A stretch of DNA of 64,000 nucleotides from Phycisphaerales bacterium. Lineage in GTDB: Bacteria > Planctomycetota > Phycisphaerae > UBA1845 > UTPLA1. Where the stretch lies: contig JACKHI010000001.1 of NCBI GenBank assembly GCA_020639075.1, positions 3,100,001 through 3,164,000 on the forward strand, in the 5' to 3' direction. The notes below the pieces were generated by a model. The model ran no database searches. It saw only the letters and a program-made list of their open reading frames with translations, and was not told the DNA's origin. The position numbers and the translations under genes are program-made. Of this stretch, positions 42,983 through 51,607 are shown in pieces. Position 1 is the stretch's first letter. Each line of letters starts with the position of its first letter.

Positions 42983-43942
42983 AATTTTGACGTTTCCGCC
43001 ACCCTTCTTTTCCATCGCGATCCGCAGTTCGACCGGGACCTGGAATACCGTGTCCTCTTCCACCGTCGTCACAGTCTCCGCCTCACTGCCGCCGTGCTCT
43101 CGCAGAAACTCAATCACCTGCTGCACCACGTGCTCCGGTGTGCTCGCACCAGCCGACACGCCGACGGCAGTTACGCCGTCGAGCCACGTCGCCTCAATCT
43201 GGTCCGGTCCATCGATTAGATACCCGCTGACCGCGCGCGATTGCCCGACTTCCACCAGCCGCGCCGCATTGCTCGAATTGCTCGATCCCACGACCAACAG
43301 CAGCTCCACACCCCGATCCGTCAGCGCCTTCACTGCGTCCTGACGATTCTGCGTCGCGTAACACACATCATCCGTCGGCGGCAGATCCAGCTTCGGATAC
43401 CGCTCCCGCAACGCATCGATCACGCCGCGCGTGTCGTCAACCCCCAACGTCGTCTGCGTCAACACCATCAGCTTCGCATGCCGCGACAAGTCGATCGCTC
43501 GCGCCTGCTGCTCGTTCTCGACCAGTGTGATCTCCCCCGGCGCCTCACCCATCGTTCCGATTACTTCGTCATGCCCCGCATGACCGATCAACACGATGTG
43601 ATACCCCTGCCGCACGAATCGATGCACTTCCAGGTGCACTTTCGTCACCAGCGGACACGTTGCGTCGATCAGCTTCAGTGATCGCGCCTCGGCCTGCTCG
43701 AACACCTCCGGAGCCACGCCGTGAGCGCTCAGAACCGCGACACCGCCGTTCGGCACCTCCGACAACTCGTCGACAAAAATGACGCCCTTTCGGCGAAAAT
43801 CCCCCACGACGTGGCTGTTATGCACGATTTCCCGCCGCACATAGATCGGTGGCTCAAACACCTCCAACGCCATGTCGACGATCTTGATCGCCCGATCAAC
43901 GCCTGCACAAAAACCTCTCGGGTTGGCTACCAGGATACGCAA
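42980..43942 (-). CDS. ispH: 4-hydroxy-3-methylbut-2-enyl diphosphate reductase IspH
   Basis: About 320-aa iron-sulfur enzyme that makes IPP and DMAPP in the last MEP-pathway step. The three cluster cysteines are present in RGFCAGVD, IDATCPLVTK and DDVCYATQNRQ; other marks are VHNSHVV, SAHGV, QTTLGVDDT and VGSSNSSN. The start is uncertain: the protein begins at LRILVANPRGFC by homology, and the nearest codon there is TTG; the open frame extends upstream but soon translates repeats. The final residues NVKI come from a J repeat. No adjacent partner gene; ispF is 20 kb away. Confidence 0.9.
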   Translation of the reverse strand: MRILVANPRGFCAGVDRAIKIVDMALEVFEPPIYVRREIVHNSHVVGDFRRKGVIFVDELSEVPNGGVAVLSAHGVAPEVFEQAEARSLKLIDATCPLVTKVHLEVHRFVRQGYHIVLIGHAGHDEVIGTMGEAPGEITLVENEQQARAIDLSRHAKLMVLTQTTLGVDDTRGVIDALRERYPKLDLPPTDDVCYATQNRQDAVKALTDRGVELLLVVGSSNSSNAARLVEVGQSRAVSGYLIDGPDQIEATWLDGVTAVGVSAGASTPEHVVQQVIEFLREHGGSEAETVTTVEEDTVFQVPVELRIAMEKKGGGNVKI

Positions 43943-44144
43943 ATGGAGAGTCGCTTTCGTCAGATTCCGCGGCTGGGCGCGCAACCATCCCTTGGCCACG
44001 CGATAAGTGGCAGGATGATAGCAGAAATCGCTCCCACTCGCCGCCCGCGCAACGCCCTTTCGGCCGCGATTTTCGACGTGATTTCCGGCCCTTGCCCCCG
44101 CGTAACCTTCGCCCCGCCAAAACCCTGCACAACGAACCGGAGCC

Positions 44145-44515
44145 GGGTGCCACTGCCGGGTGCCACTGCTCTCAAGCAGTGCTAATCGCCGGCAACCCCG
44201 ACGAAAAGTGTAAGAGGATGCATGCGAGGTACCCGAGTCGCCGGGTGCCATGCCGACCCCCAAGGTCGGCATGCCGTCGGGCGCCACTGCCGGGTGCCAC
44301 TGCTCTCAAGCAGTGCCGATTTCCAGCCGGGTGCCACTGCTCTGTGAGCAGTGCCGATTCCCAGGGAGGCCAAAGCGGAGCGTCGGGTGCCACTGCTCTC
44401 AAGCAGTGCCGACCGCCAGCCCCGCCTAAGAGGCGTGCATATGCGTGCACGCCAACCACCCAAGCCGCGAAACCACCCCGACTCGCCGACCTTTCAGCTT
44501 TCAGATTTGGACTTT
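44145..44515. repeat. Hairpin-repeat block upstream of ispH
   Basis: Four B hairpins (about 44163-44181, 44300-44318, 44336-44354, 44392-44410), one A hairpin (44249-44273) and a J fragment at the rdgB 3' end. Together with the ispH leader it fills the 558-nt gap; no gene is supported. Confidence 0.85.
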
Positions 44516-45229
44516 CAGCCCGCGCAAGAGTCCCCGGAGCAGCCGCAGCGCCACCCCCCGATGGCTGATCCGGTTCTTATGCTCCGCCGGCAACTCAGCC
44601 GTCGTCTTCCCCAATTCCGGCACAAGGAAATGCGGATCGTATCCAAACCCGCCCTCCCCTCGCGGCTCGTCAATGATCTGCCCCTCAATTGCCCCCGACG
44701 CCTGCGCCAATACGCGATCCCCATCCGCCAAAGTCAGGACGCATCGAAACCGCGCCGTCCGCGCCGACGCCTGTACGCCCGCCAGCGCCGCAATCAACTT
44801 CCGATTGTTCGCCAGATCCCGCTCAGCCCGCGGTGGCTCGCCCTCGACCTCGGCATACCGCGCGGAGTAAACGCCCGGTGCGCCGCCCAGCGCATCCACT
44901 TCCAACCCCGAGTCGTCCGCCAGCGTCACCAACCCCGACGCCCTCGAGTAATACACCGCCTTCAGCTGCGAGTTCCCCTCGAACGAATCCTGATCCTCCA
45001 CCGGCTCCGGGATCTCCGCCTCCAGATCGCTCAGCGTCACCCAACGCACCGCGTCTAGGTGCGGATCATCATCGTCCATTCGTGCCACTGAGTGCTTGCC
45101 GGGTGCCACTGGGTGCTTGTCACCCAGTGTTCCAGCGCCACACTCCGACAAAACCGCTTCTATCTCCCGCGCCTTCCCGGGATTGTTCGTCGCGATCAGG
45201 ATCGTATTGAGTCGATGCGCTTCAGACAT
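44501..45229 (-). CDS. rdgB: dITP/XTP pyrophosphatase (RdgB/HAM1) with a repeat insert
   Basis: 242-aa house-cleaning enzyme that hydrolyses non-canonical purine triphosphates. Conserved parts are ILIATNNPGKAREIEAVL (10-27), SFEGNSQLKA, TLADDSGLEVDALGG, GVYSARYA and the C-terminal EGGFGYDPHF and HRGVALR. Residues about 33-50 (LGDKHPVA and GKHSVAR) are the translation of two C-type hairpin repeats; normal family members have a short variable loop there. Start is the ATG before SEAHRLN. Function should survive because the insert lies in a non-conserved segment, but this is inference. Confidence 0.93.
   Translation of the reverse strand: MSEAHRLNTILIATNNPGKAREIEAVLSECGAGTLGDKHPVAPGKHSVARMDDDDPHLDAVRWVTLSDLEAEIPEPVEDQDSFEGNSQLKAVYYSRASGLVTLADDSGLEVDALGGAPGVYSARYAEVEGEPPRAERDLANNRKLIAALAGVQASARTARFRCVLTLADGDRVLAQASGAIEGQIIDEPRGEGGFGYDPHFLVPELGKTTAELPAEHKNRISHRGVALRLLRGLLRGLKVQI
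45081..45131. repeat. C-type hairpins inside rdgB
   Basis: A partial C (CACTGAGTGCTTGCC) followed by a complete C hairpin (CACTGGGTG-CTTGT-CACCCAGTG, 45107-45129). The insert keeps the rdgB frame. Confidence 0.88.
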
Positions 45230-45267
45230 GCGCCCCATCGTATGAGAAACCACGACGTACGCCACGG

Positions 45268-45455
45268 TCGCGTGCCACTGGGTGCTCGCCACCCCGTGCG
45301 ATGTCACCACGTGCCACTGGGTGCTTGTCACCCAGTGTCTGGGGCGCAGTGCGACCTTCACAACCCGTCAGCCCTTTCAGCTTTCAGCGTTTCAGATTTC
45401 GGCTTTTGACGTTTTGACGTTTTGACGTTTTGACGTTTTTTGGATTTTGACGTTT
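45268..45455. repeat. C hairpins and a J tandem between rdgB and the SPOR-like gene
   Basis: Two C-type hairpins (about 45273-45298, 45313-45336) and a J region containing four perfect tandem copies of TTTTGACG (45404-45435) plus TTTCAGC units, ending 10 nt before the stop codon of the lipoprotein gene. Confidence 0.85.
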
Positions 45456-45465
45456 AGAAAGTGCG

Positions 45466-46728
45466 TCAACGCCGTCCGCGCGACCCTGCCGCCTTCGGCG
45501 CCTGCCCCGCCTTATATCGATCATCCCGCGGCGCCAGCGACTCGCCCTTCTTCGGAATCTTCACGAGAAACGACAGGTTCGGGATCTTCTCCGTCCGCTT
45601 CGTTTCCGGGTTCATGACGTGACGTTGAATGATGTGACCGTTCTCGAGGTTGTACTGAAACGACTCATCCCGTGCTCGCAGATCATTGACCGCCTGCGTA
45701 TAGACCGGAACCGTCTCTTCCTGTCCCGTTTCCGGATTGACCTGCTTCTTCTGCTTGACCGCATCTTCGCCGAACGTCCCCACGCAGATCGACACCCGCG
45801 GTGCATCCGGCTCGTGATAGTAATACGCCTCGAACCCTTCCTCGCGCAGCACTTTCACCCACTCCAGTGCCGCCTCTTTGTAGTCCTGCAGACTCGGCGT
45901 CGCATACGTCACGCCGACGTGCAGCGTGTACACGCCCCTTGCATTGCGAAGATCCCATTGCGCAGGACCTTCAACGGGCTTCGGCATCTCGACCGCACGC
46001 GCCTGCAGAAATGGATACTGCTCGCCGACCGCCAGCTTGCGGATGAAATCCGTGTCGCCCTTAATGTCGTCGCTCAACTCAATTGTCGGCCGACCGCCCT
46101 TTTGCGAGACCGAGTACTCGAGCTTGTAGGCGCCGTAAAGCACGCGGCTCCTGTCCTCGTCGTGCGCGACGCTCACCGCTTTGGCATCAACCTCCGGCAC
46201 CTCGCGCAACAACGCGGCCATCTTGTCCGCCACTTGCCGACGCTCGGCGCCTTCGTAGGCGCCGCATTCGATCGTCCATTCTTCGAACTCGCCCGTCCCC
46301 TCACGCGGTGCGATCTTGGGACGCTCAGGCTCCTTCGTATCGCCGGCCGTCCCCCAGAAATCTCCCCACCTGTCGCCCTTCTGCTTCGCCGCCTCTTCGG
46401 GCGACTGCCCCTGGTAACTCGTCCGCTTCCATTCGCGCCGCTTTCGCTCGGGCTTCTTGTTCTTGTCGTCATTCTTCGCCCACAGATCATTCCACGCCTT
46501 CTGCCGCGCGAGATGATCCTGCTCCATCTGCTTCATCCGCTTCTCATGATCCCGCTGCATCTGCCGCCACTGCTGAGGCGTACACCCCCCCAGGAACAAC
46601 ATCACAACGAGACACGAAATCCAGATTGGCGATTGCGTTTTCAGCGTTTCAACTCTCGGCTCAGTGTCGTGAAGTTTTGACTTTTCCAGGTTTCGAAAAC
46701 CGGGTGCCACTGCTCTCAAGCAGTGCAT
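45466..46728 (-). CDS. Lipoprotein with SPOR-like repeats
   Basis: Predicted lipoprotein (up to 420 aa). A hydrophobic segment ends in lipobox LGGC at about residues 46-49, then a charged Lys/Arg/Glu/Gln-rich region to about 140. Two related modules of about 70 residues follow (CGAYEGAERRQVADKMAALL and LHVGVTYATPSLQDYKEAA), spacing like SPOR peptidoglycan-binding domains. The start is uncertain: the only ATG (46728) lies inside a B hairpin and gives 28 extra residues before the signal peptide; a CTG near 46644 would give a normal signal but lies in a J repeat. The function is unknown; binding to denuded glycan strands is a guess from the SPOR likeness. Confidence 0.6.
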   Translation of the reverse strand: MHCLRAVAPGFRNLEKSKLHDTEPRVETLKTQSPIWISCLVVMLFLGGCTPQQWRQMQRDHEKRMKQMEQDHLARQKAWNDLWAKNDDKNKKPERKRREWKRTSYQGQSPEEAAKQKGDRWGDFWGTAGDTKEPERPKIAPREGTGEFEEWTIECGAYEGAERRQVADKMAALLREVPEVDAKAVSVAHDEDRSRVLYGAYKLEYSVSQKGGRPTIELSDDIKGDTDFIRKLAVGEQYPFLQARAVEMPKPVEGPAQWDLRNARGVYTLHVGVTYATPSLQDYKEAALEWVKVLREEGFEAYYYHEPDAPRVSICVGTFGEDAVKQKKQVNPETGQEETVPVYTQAVNDLRARDESFQYNLENGHIIQRHVMNPETKRTEKIPNLSFLVKIPKKGESLAPRDDRYKAGQAPKAAGSRGRR

Positions 46729-46824
46729 ACGTCGAACAAACCAATACGTCGCGCCGACTGGTTTCAGCTTTCAGCGTTTCGGCTTTCATGTTTTGACCTT
46801 TTGACGTTTTGACTTTTTTGAATT
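46700..46824. repeat. B hairpin and J elements between rph and the SPOR-like gene
   Basis: A B hairpin (about 46708-46725) that contributes the ATG of the longer SPOR-protein frame, then J units (TTTCAGCTTTCAGCGTTTCG and TTTTGACGTTTTGACTTTTT, 46763-46818) directly 3' of rph. Confidence 0.8.
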
Positions 46825-47535
46825 TCAAAACGCCTCCTTCTGCATTCTACGCAACCGGTTCAACCCCGTCCGGGCCGTCTTGATGATCGACAGCATCTGC
46901 GCTTCGTCGAACGTCCCGGCCTCTGCGGCCCCCTGAACCTCGACAAACCGCCCCTTACCGGTCAACACGACGTTGAAATCCACCTGCGCCCGCACGTCCT
47001 CTTCGTAGCACAAGTCCAATAACACCACGTCATCGACGAGCCCCACGCTCACCGCCGCGACCGAATCCGTCAGCGGATTCGCCGTGATCAGCTTCTGCTT
47101 CCTCAACACGTTCACGGCGTCCGCCAGCGCGACATACGCCCCCGTGATTGCCGCCGTCCGCGTCCCCCCGTCCGCCTGAATCACGTCGCAGTCCAGCCAG
47201 ATACACCGCGGTCCCAGCTTCGCCATGTCCACGACCGCCCTCAACGATCGACCGATCAGCCGCTGAATCTCCTGCGTCCGGCCGTCGATCTTCCCGCCGC
47301 GATCGCGCTTGCGCCGCCGCCCGGTACTGCTGGGCAACATGTCATACTCCGCCGTCACCCATCCCAGCCCCGACGACTCGCGCCACGGCGGCACCGACTC
47401 CTCGATCGTCGCCGTGCATAGCACCTGCGTCTTGCCCGTCTCGATCAGGACCGACCCCGCCGGTGCCTTCGTGAATCCTCGCTTGATCCGCACGGGCCGA
47501 AGCTCGTGCGCCTTGCGTCCGTCGATTCTCGCCAT
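46825..47535 (-). CDS. rph: Ribonuclease PH
   Basis: 236-aa phosphate-dependent 3' exoribonuclease that trims tRNA precursors. Diagnostic parts: SVLIETGKTQVLCTATIEE, GWVTAEYDMLPSSTGRR, EIQRLIGRSLR, DCDVIQADGGTRTAAITGA, and the C-terminal EVQGAAEAGTF. Start is the ATG with GGAGGAAG 4 nt upstream; the upstream extension lacks support. Family length is normal (about 240 aa). Confidence 0.95.
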   Translation of the reverse strand: MARIDGRKAHELRPVRIKRGFTKAPAGSVLIETGKTQVLCTATIEESVPPWRESSGLGWVTAEYDMLPSSTGRRRKRDRGGKIDGRTQEIQRLIGRSLRAVVDMAKLGPRCIWLDCDVIQADGGTRTAAITGAYVALADAVNVLRKQKLITANPLTDSVAAVSVGLVDDVVLLDLCYEEDVRAQVDFNVVLTGKGRFVEVQGAAEAGTFDEAQMLSIIKTARTGLNRLRRMQKEAF

Positions 47536-47703
47536 CAACTTCCTCCAGCATTTTTCGACACACGTTACGCACGATCGACCGCAAGGCAAACTGCCCGCCC
47601 CAGCTGCCGGACATCCGGCGAGAATTCCAAAGGCACATCGCGCACTCAGGCCGCAAATTACCCTTCGCCGAATTCACGACACGGCGTACAATGAACCGCA
47701 GCC

Positions 47704-48621
47704 ATGGACGGCAGACCGATTAACAAAACGATGGATCGCGACGACCTCCTCAGCCCCGACTGCCGGCGCGTCCTCACCGAACTCTTCGGGCTCATGCGCA
47801 CCATGCAGCGCGCCGGCGCGAGCTACTCCTCCTGGTACGGCCAGACCCACGCCTGGCCCAGCATCTGGGAAAATGTCAATCGGGGGCCGGAATACGAGGC
47901 ATACCCCGGAAACCCGGACGAACTCCGCATCCCCTGGTTCCTCCTCTGGGAAATCGCGTGGCTCGTCGCCAATACGCCCCTCAAACCCGGCGGACGAGTC
48001 CTCGACATGGGCGGCGCCGGCTCCCTGTTCTCCTGCTACCTTGCCGCCAAGGGCCATGAGGTTATCGCCATCGACATCAACGGCGACCTTTGCCGCCATG
48101 CCAATGCGACCGCCCGGAAAATGGGCTGGCGATACACCGCCGTCGAGATGGATATGACCATCCTCGACTTCCCGCCGGAGTACTTCGACCACATATTCAG
48201 CGTCTGCGTCTTCGAACACCTGCCCATTTCGGGACGCGTCCGCTGCGGTGAACAGGTCCGACGCGTCCTCAAACCCGGCGGCACCGCCGGCTATACCTTC
48301 GACTACGACAATCCCCAGGCCTTCGGCCGACTCAGCAACCCGGCCGATGTCTTCGAACAACTCGTCCGCCCGACAGGTCTCTACTGGCGCGGTCGCCCCG
48401 AGTTCATTGACAACAACAAACGCTACCTCAGCACGCCGCAGGCATTCGGCTTTGGCCGATTCACCGCGTCGACCGCGAAACTCCACGCCTTCGTGACGCA
48501 CGCCGTCGAACGCAAACGCATCGTCGCCAACACCATGGACTACACGTTCGGCGCCGTCTTCATGGAACGCCACGCAAGCGGCAATACGCCAAGAGAGACT
48601 GCGAACCCGGATCGATCGTGA
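47704..48621 (+). CDS. Class I SAM-dependent methyltransferase
   Basis: 305-aa protein with a central Rossmann methyltransferase domain: motif I VLDMGGAGSLFS (about 100-111), the acidic end of strand 2 in VIAIDING, and VCVFEHLP and VLKPGGT later. Sequence outside this core is not recognised, so the acceptor is unknown. Its last four bases overlap the next gene (GTGA), which suggests joint translation with the amidase-like protein. It is divergent from rph. Confidence 0.78.
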   Translation: MDGRPINKTMDRDDLLSPDCRRVLTELFGLMRTMQRAGASYSSWYGQTHAWPSIWENVNRGPEYEAYPGNPDELRIPWFLLWEIAWLVANTPLKPGGRVLDMGGAGSLFSCYLAAKGHEVIAIDINGDLCRHANATARKMGWRYTAVEMDMTILDFPPEYFDHIFSVCVFEHLPISGRVRCGEQVRRVLKPGGTAGYTFDYDNPQAFGRLSNPADVFEQLVRPTGLYWRGRPEFIDNNKRYLSTPQAFGFGRFTASTAKLHAFVTHAVERKRIVANTMDYTFGAVFMERHASGNTPRETANPDRS

Positions 48622-49334
48622 CGACCGAAAAAAAATCGACAACACGCGATCGCAACACCACGACGCCCGAGAACCTGCCTGCCAATACTAGTAACGCGGA
48701 CAACGGACAAGCAGACGCCCGTGAACAGCAGGGATTCCCGGTCCATGACGCAACATTTGCTGGAAATCCTGAAGCGCAATCCCTCGATCGTGCCGATACA
48801 ACCCTGTACACGTTCGATATCAATCCTAAGAATCGAGTTTCTTCTCGGACTGATCGTGGGACAGTCATGGCAAAAAAACGGGCGAAACAGCAGAACCGAC
48901 ATTACAAGACTCTGATCGTTCTCGTCTGCTCGATGACGATCGGTACCTTCGTCCTTTACGGCATGGCCCGGATCTCGCCGGCCATCCCGCTGCAAAGTCG
49001 TTCCGCCGCCAGCTGGAACCGGATCTCCATCCGGAAAGTCGCCGATGACGCCCCGCGCGGTTTCTTCCACTTCCGAATCGACCATGAAGGCCGAATCTTC
49101 CAGAGCCGTGCCTGGGATGCCGGCCAGTTCGATCGAGCCAATCCCGGCGCGATTCAGGTCCTACTGACCTGCGATCAGGATGACCTCGTCCCCAGCTACG
49201 GCCAATACGAAAGCCTCGAGCTCTTTATCTCGCGACTCTGCAAGACCTACTCCATCGATTCCGAACGGAACATCTCCGTCGAAAACTCCGCAGCAACCGT
49301 CGCAGACGCCCGCCCGCACCTCCGCCGCACCTGA
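48618..49334 (+). CDS. Membrane-anchored protein with an amidase-2/PGRP-like domain lacking zinc ligands
   Basis: Up to 238 aa. A hydrophilic Thr/Asn-rich region (1-85) is followed by MAKKRAKQQ, one membrane segment (about 97-117), and an outer domain with GFFHFRIDHEGRIFQSRAWD, PGAIQVLLTCD and a final helix ELFISRLCKTYSID. This strand-turn-helix pattern recalls N-acetylmuramoyl-alanine amidase-2 / PGRP folds, but the expected zinc histidines and Tyr/Lys are absent, so it may bind rather than cut. GTG at 48618 overlaps the methyltransferase stop; ATG at 48867 (155 aa) is an alternative start directly before the membrane helix. Family assignment is tentative. Confidence 0.5.
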   Translation: MTTEKKSTTRDRNTTTPENLPANTSNADNGQADAREQQGFPVHDATFAGNPEAQSLDRADTTLYTFDINPKNRVSSRTDRGTVMAKKRAKQQNRHYKTLIVLVCSMTIGTFVLYGMARISPAIPLQSRSAASWNRISIRKVADDAPRGFFHFRIDHEGRIFQSRAWDAGQFDRANPGAIQVLLTCDQDDLVPSYGQYESLELFISRLCKTYSIDSERNISVENSAATVADARPHLRRT

Positions 49335-49359
49335 CAAATATCGCTGCTACGAGCACAGC

Positions 49360-49392
49360 AGGGTGCCATGCCGACCCGAAAGGTCGGCATGC
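49360..49392. repeat. A-family hairpin
   Basis: CATGCCGACC-CGAA-AGGTCGGCATG at 49368-49391 with the GGGTGC lead, located just after the amidase-like gene. Confidence 0.8.
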
Positions 49393-49494
49393 GATGCGTC
49401 ACTGTCCCGCGGGAACACCGGCCATCCCGCGACGAACGTCGCTCAACAACCCCGGTCCTTGGCCAATCCTCGTCCGACGCTACACTCGCCGCCC

Positions 49495-50895
49495 ATGCGA
49501 GCCGTCACATATGACATCTCCGCCTGGCGATGGATCGCCTGCAAACTCCTCTCCAGAATCACCCCTCGAATCTATCTCTCCCCAATCTCGTCTCTGCGGA
49601 TGCGCGACGTCCCTGAGCCGAATCTCCCCGGTCCGGATTGGGTCAGACTCAAAACCATCTACGGCGGCGTCTGCGGCACCGACCTCGGCCTGATCACCAG
49701 CAAGGGTCATCCCAACACCATCCTCCAGCAATATGCCGCATTCCCCGCCGTCCTGGGACACGAAAATGTCGCGATAATCGCCGAAGTCGGCGAGAACGTC
49801 CGCGATTTCAATCCCGGCGATCGCGTCTGCGCCGACCCCGCCATCGGCTGCCGAGGCCGCCAAATCACGCCGGTCTGTCGCTACTGCAACGCAGGGCTCG
49901 ACTCCCTCTGCGAAGGCATGCCAAGTGCCACTGGGTGCTCGTCACCCAGTGCTTCGCCGCCAAGTGCCACTGGGTGCTCGTCACCCAGTGCTTCACCCCA
50001 GGGTGCCATGCCGACCCCCAAGGTCGGCATGCCGCATGGTGCCACTGAGTGCTTGCCACCCAGTGCCTCCGGCGATCCCCGACACCCCGACCTCCCCCCG
50101 CGCGCCCTCCTCGGTCTCAACCGACTCACGCTCGGCAGCTGGGCGCCTCAATTCCTTGCCCATGTCTCCCAGCTCCATCGCGTCCCCGACGACATCACCA
50201 ACGAACAGGCCATCCTCGTCGACCCGATCGCCTCGGCCACGCACGCCGTCCTGCGCCGTCGACCCGAACCGGGTGAACACGTCCTCGTCCAGGGCGCCGG
50301 CATCGTCGCGCTTGGCGTTATCGCCGCCATCCGCGCCCTGGAATGCGACAACCCGATTACGATCCTCGTCCGCAACAAAGCCCAGGCCGATCTCGCTCGG
50401 ACGATGGGCGCCACGACAACGATCCTGACGCCGCGCAATCAGCATCGCCGCGACAAGTACATCGCCATCGAAAAAGACACGAACGCCTGCCGGGTCGAAG
50501 GACGAATGGGAAACCAGTCCCTGATCGGCGGCTACGACCTGACGTACGACTGCGCCGGCACGGGTCGAGCGCTCTCCGACGCGCTATCCGTCACTCGCAG
50601 CCGAGGCGTCTGCGTCCTCGTCGGCACGACCGGCATCGCCATGACCGATACGACGTGCATCTGGTTCAACGAAGTGGACGTCATCGGCGCCAGCGGTCGC
50701 CAAATCGAATCCATCGACGGCCAACGCAAGCATACGTACGACGTCGTCTTCGACTGGCTCACGAGCGGCAAGCTCGACCTCTCGCCGCTCCCGACCGCAT
50801 GTGTCCCGCTATCGGACTACCGCCGCGGTCTCGCCATGCTCATCAACCGACCGAGAAAAAACATCGTGAAACTCTACTTCCGGCCCGGCGAATGA
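49495..50895 (+). CDS. Zinc-dependent alcohol dehydrogenase (MDR family) with a repeat insert
   Basis: 466-aa NAD(P)-dependent medium-chain dehydrogenase. Catalytic zinc ligands Cys60 (GGVCGTD) and His89-Glu90 (LGHENVAI); a structural-zinc cluster with Cys128, Cys131 and Cys139 in VCRYCNAGLDSLC; Rossmann motif VQGAGIVALG about 265-275. Residues about 142-192 are the translation of three C hairpins and one A hairpin, inserted right after the structural-zinc loop, where relatives continue directly to the segment seen here as GLNRLTLGSWAPQFLAHVSQLHRVPD. The frame is kept and the NAD domain is complete. Substrate unknown; a threonine/glucose dehydrogenase-like activity is possible. Confidence 0.83.
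   Translation: MRAVTYDISAWRWIACKLLSRITPRIYLSPISSLRMRDVPEPNLPGPDWVRLKTIYGGVCGTDLGLITSKGHPNTILQQYAAFPAVLGHENVAIIAEVGENVRDFNPGDRVCADPAIGCRGRQITPVCRYCNAGLDSLCEGMPSATGCSSPSASPPSATGCSSPSASPQGAMPTPKVGMPHGATECLPPSASGDPRHPDLPPRALLGLNRLTLGSWAPQFLAHVSQLHRVPDDITNEQAILVDPIASATHAVLRRRPEPGEHVLVQGAGIVALGVIAAIRALECDNPITILVRNKAQADLARTMGATTTILTPRNQHRRDKYIAIEKDTNACRVEGRMGNQSLIGGYDLTYDCAGTGRALSDALSVTRSRGVCVLVGTTGIAMTDTTCIWFNEVDVIGASGRQIESIDGQRKHTYDVVFDWLTSGKLDLSPLPTACVPLSDYRRGLAMLINRPRKNIVKLYFRPGE
49919..50070. repeat. Repeat insert inside the alcohol dehydrogenase gene (C, C, A, C)
   Basis: Two near-identical C hairpins 40 bp apart (about 49927-49953 and 49967-49993), an A hairpin (50007-50031) and a third C (about 50043-50066). 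The total keeps the reading frame and adds about 51 residues, rich in SATGCSSPSAS. Confidence 0.9.
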
Positions 50896-51012
50896 CGACG
50901 GACCGACCGTCCGATTACATGCCACGCAACCCGCCATCGACGCCGGCAACCAACCAACGATAACTCAGCCGACACCAGCAAATACCCGAACAACCGAGGG
51001 GGGCGAAGTCCC

Positions 51013-51215
51013 CCGTAGGGTGGGCCGTGCCCACCAATCCCCCGTAGGTCGGGTCATCGACCCGACGTCGCGAGGCGAGAGTCCACCGTAGGTCGGGTCA
51101 TCGACCCGACAACCCGCAACGCGGGTGCCACTGGGTGCTTGCCACCAAGTGCAGGGTGCCACTGCTCTGTGAGCAGTGCCGCGGGTGCCATGCCGACCCT
51201 GAAGGTCGGCATGCC
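51013..51215. repeat. Repeat block between the dehydrogenase and the small lipoprotein gene
   Basis: H (GGTGGGCCGTGCCCACC, about 51017-51033), two H relatives (GTCGGGTC-ATC-GACCCGAC, 51046-51064 and 51092-51110), C (about 51129-51150), B (about 51158-51176) and A (51189-51213). The last hairpin ends 54 nt before the lipoprotein ATG. Confidence 0.87.
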
Positions 51216-51266
51216 GTGAATCTGTCAGTAACCGAGGAACCGTTTCCCACGAAGCGAGACGACGAC

Positions 51267-51596
51267 ATGAAAAAGCCGACACGACGAAGCAAGCTCGCCC
51301 TCACTGCCATGCTGACGGCATCCATCTTCAGCACCGGCTGCGACCCCGTCGACTGGGTCGGTCCCAACCTGACGATCTTCCTCAGCGTCCCGTTCGGTCT
51401 CGGCGGCTCACCCGGCCTGCTGAACCCGTTCGGCATCGTCCAGGCCCTCGTCAATAGCGCTCTCGGCGTCAGCTCGAACGGCACGACCGACAACGCCGCC
51501 GCCGACGCCGCACCGCAGTCCGTCCCGAACATCGGCAGCATCACGCCGACCCTCGGCGGCTCCATCGCCCCGCCGCAATCGCCCGCGGCGCAGTAG
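51267..51596 (+). CDS. Small hypothetical lipoprotein
   Basis: 109 aa. A basic N-terminus and hydrophobic segment end in STGC at residues 22-25, a probable lipobox. The mature part begins DPVDWVGPNLTIFLSVPFGLGG and continues with Ala, Ser and Pro-rich sequence without Cys; it shows no domain I recognise. Small lipoproteins of this type with a GCDPVDW start are, as far as I recall, seen in planctomycetes. Function unknown. Confidence 0.6.
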   Translation: MKKPTRRSKLALTAMLTASIFSTGCDPVDWVGPNLTIFLSVPFGLGGSPGLLNPFGIVQALVNSALGVSSNGTTDNAAADAAPQSVPNIGSITPTLGGSIAPPQSPAAQ

Positions 51597-51607
51597 CGGG
51601 GTTCATC

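Noticed and set aside
43943..44287. N-terminal extension of ispH
   Set aside because: It runs into translated A and B hairpins; homology begins at LRILVANPRGFC.
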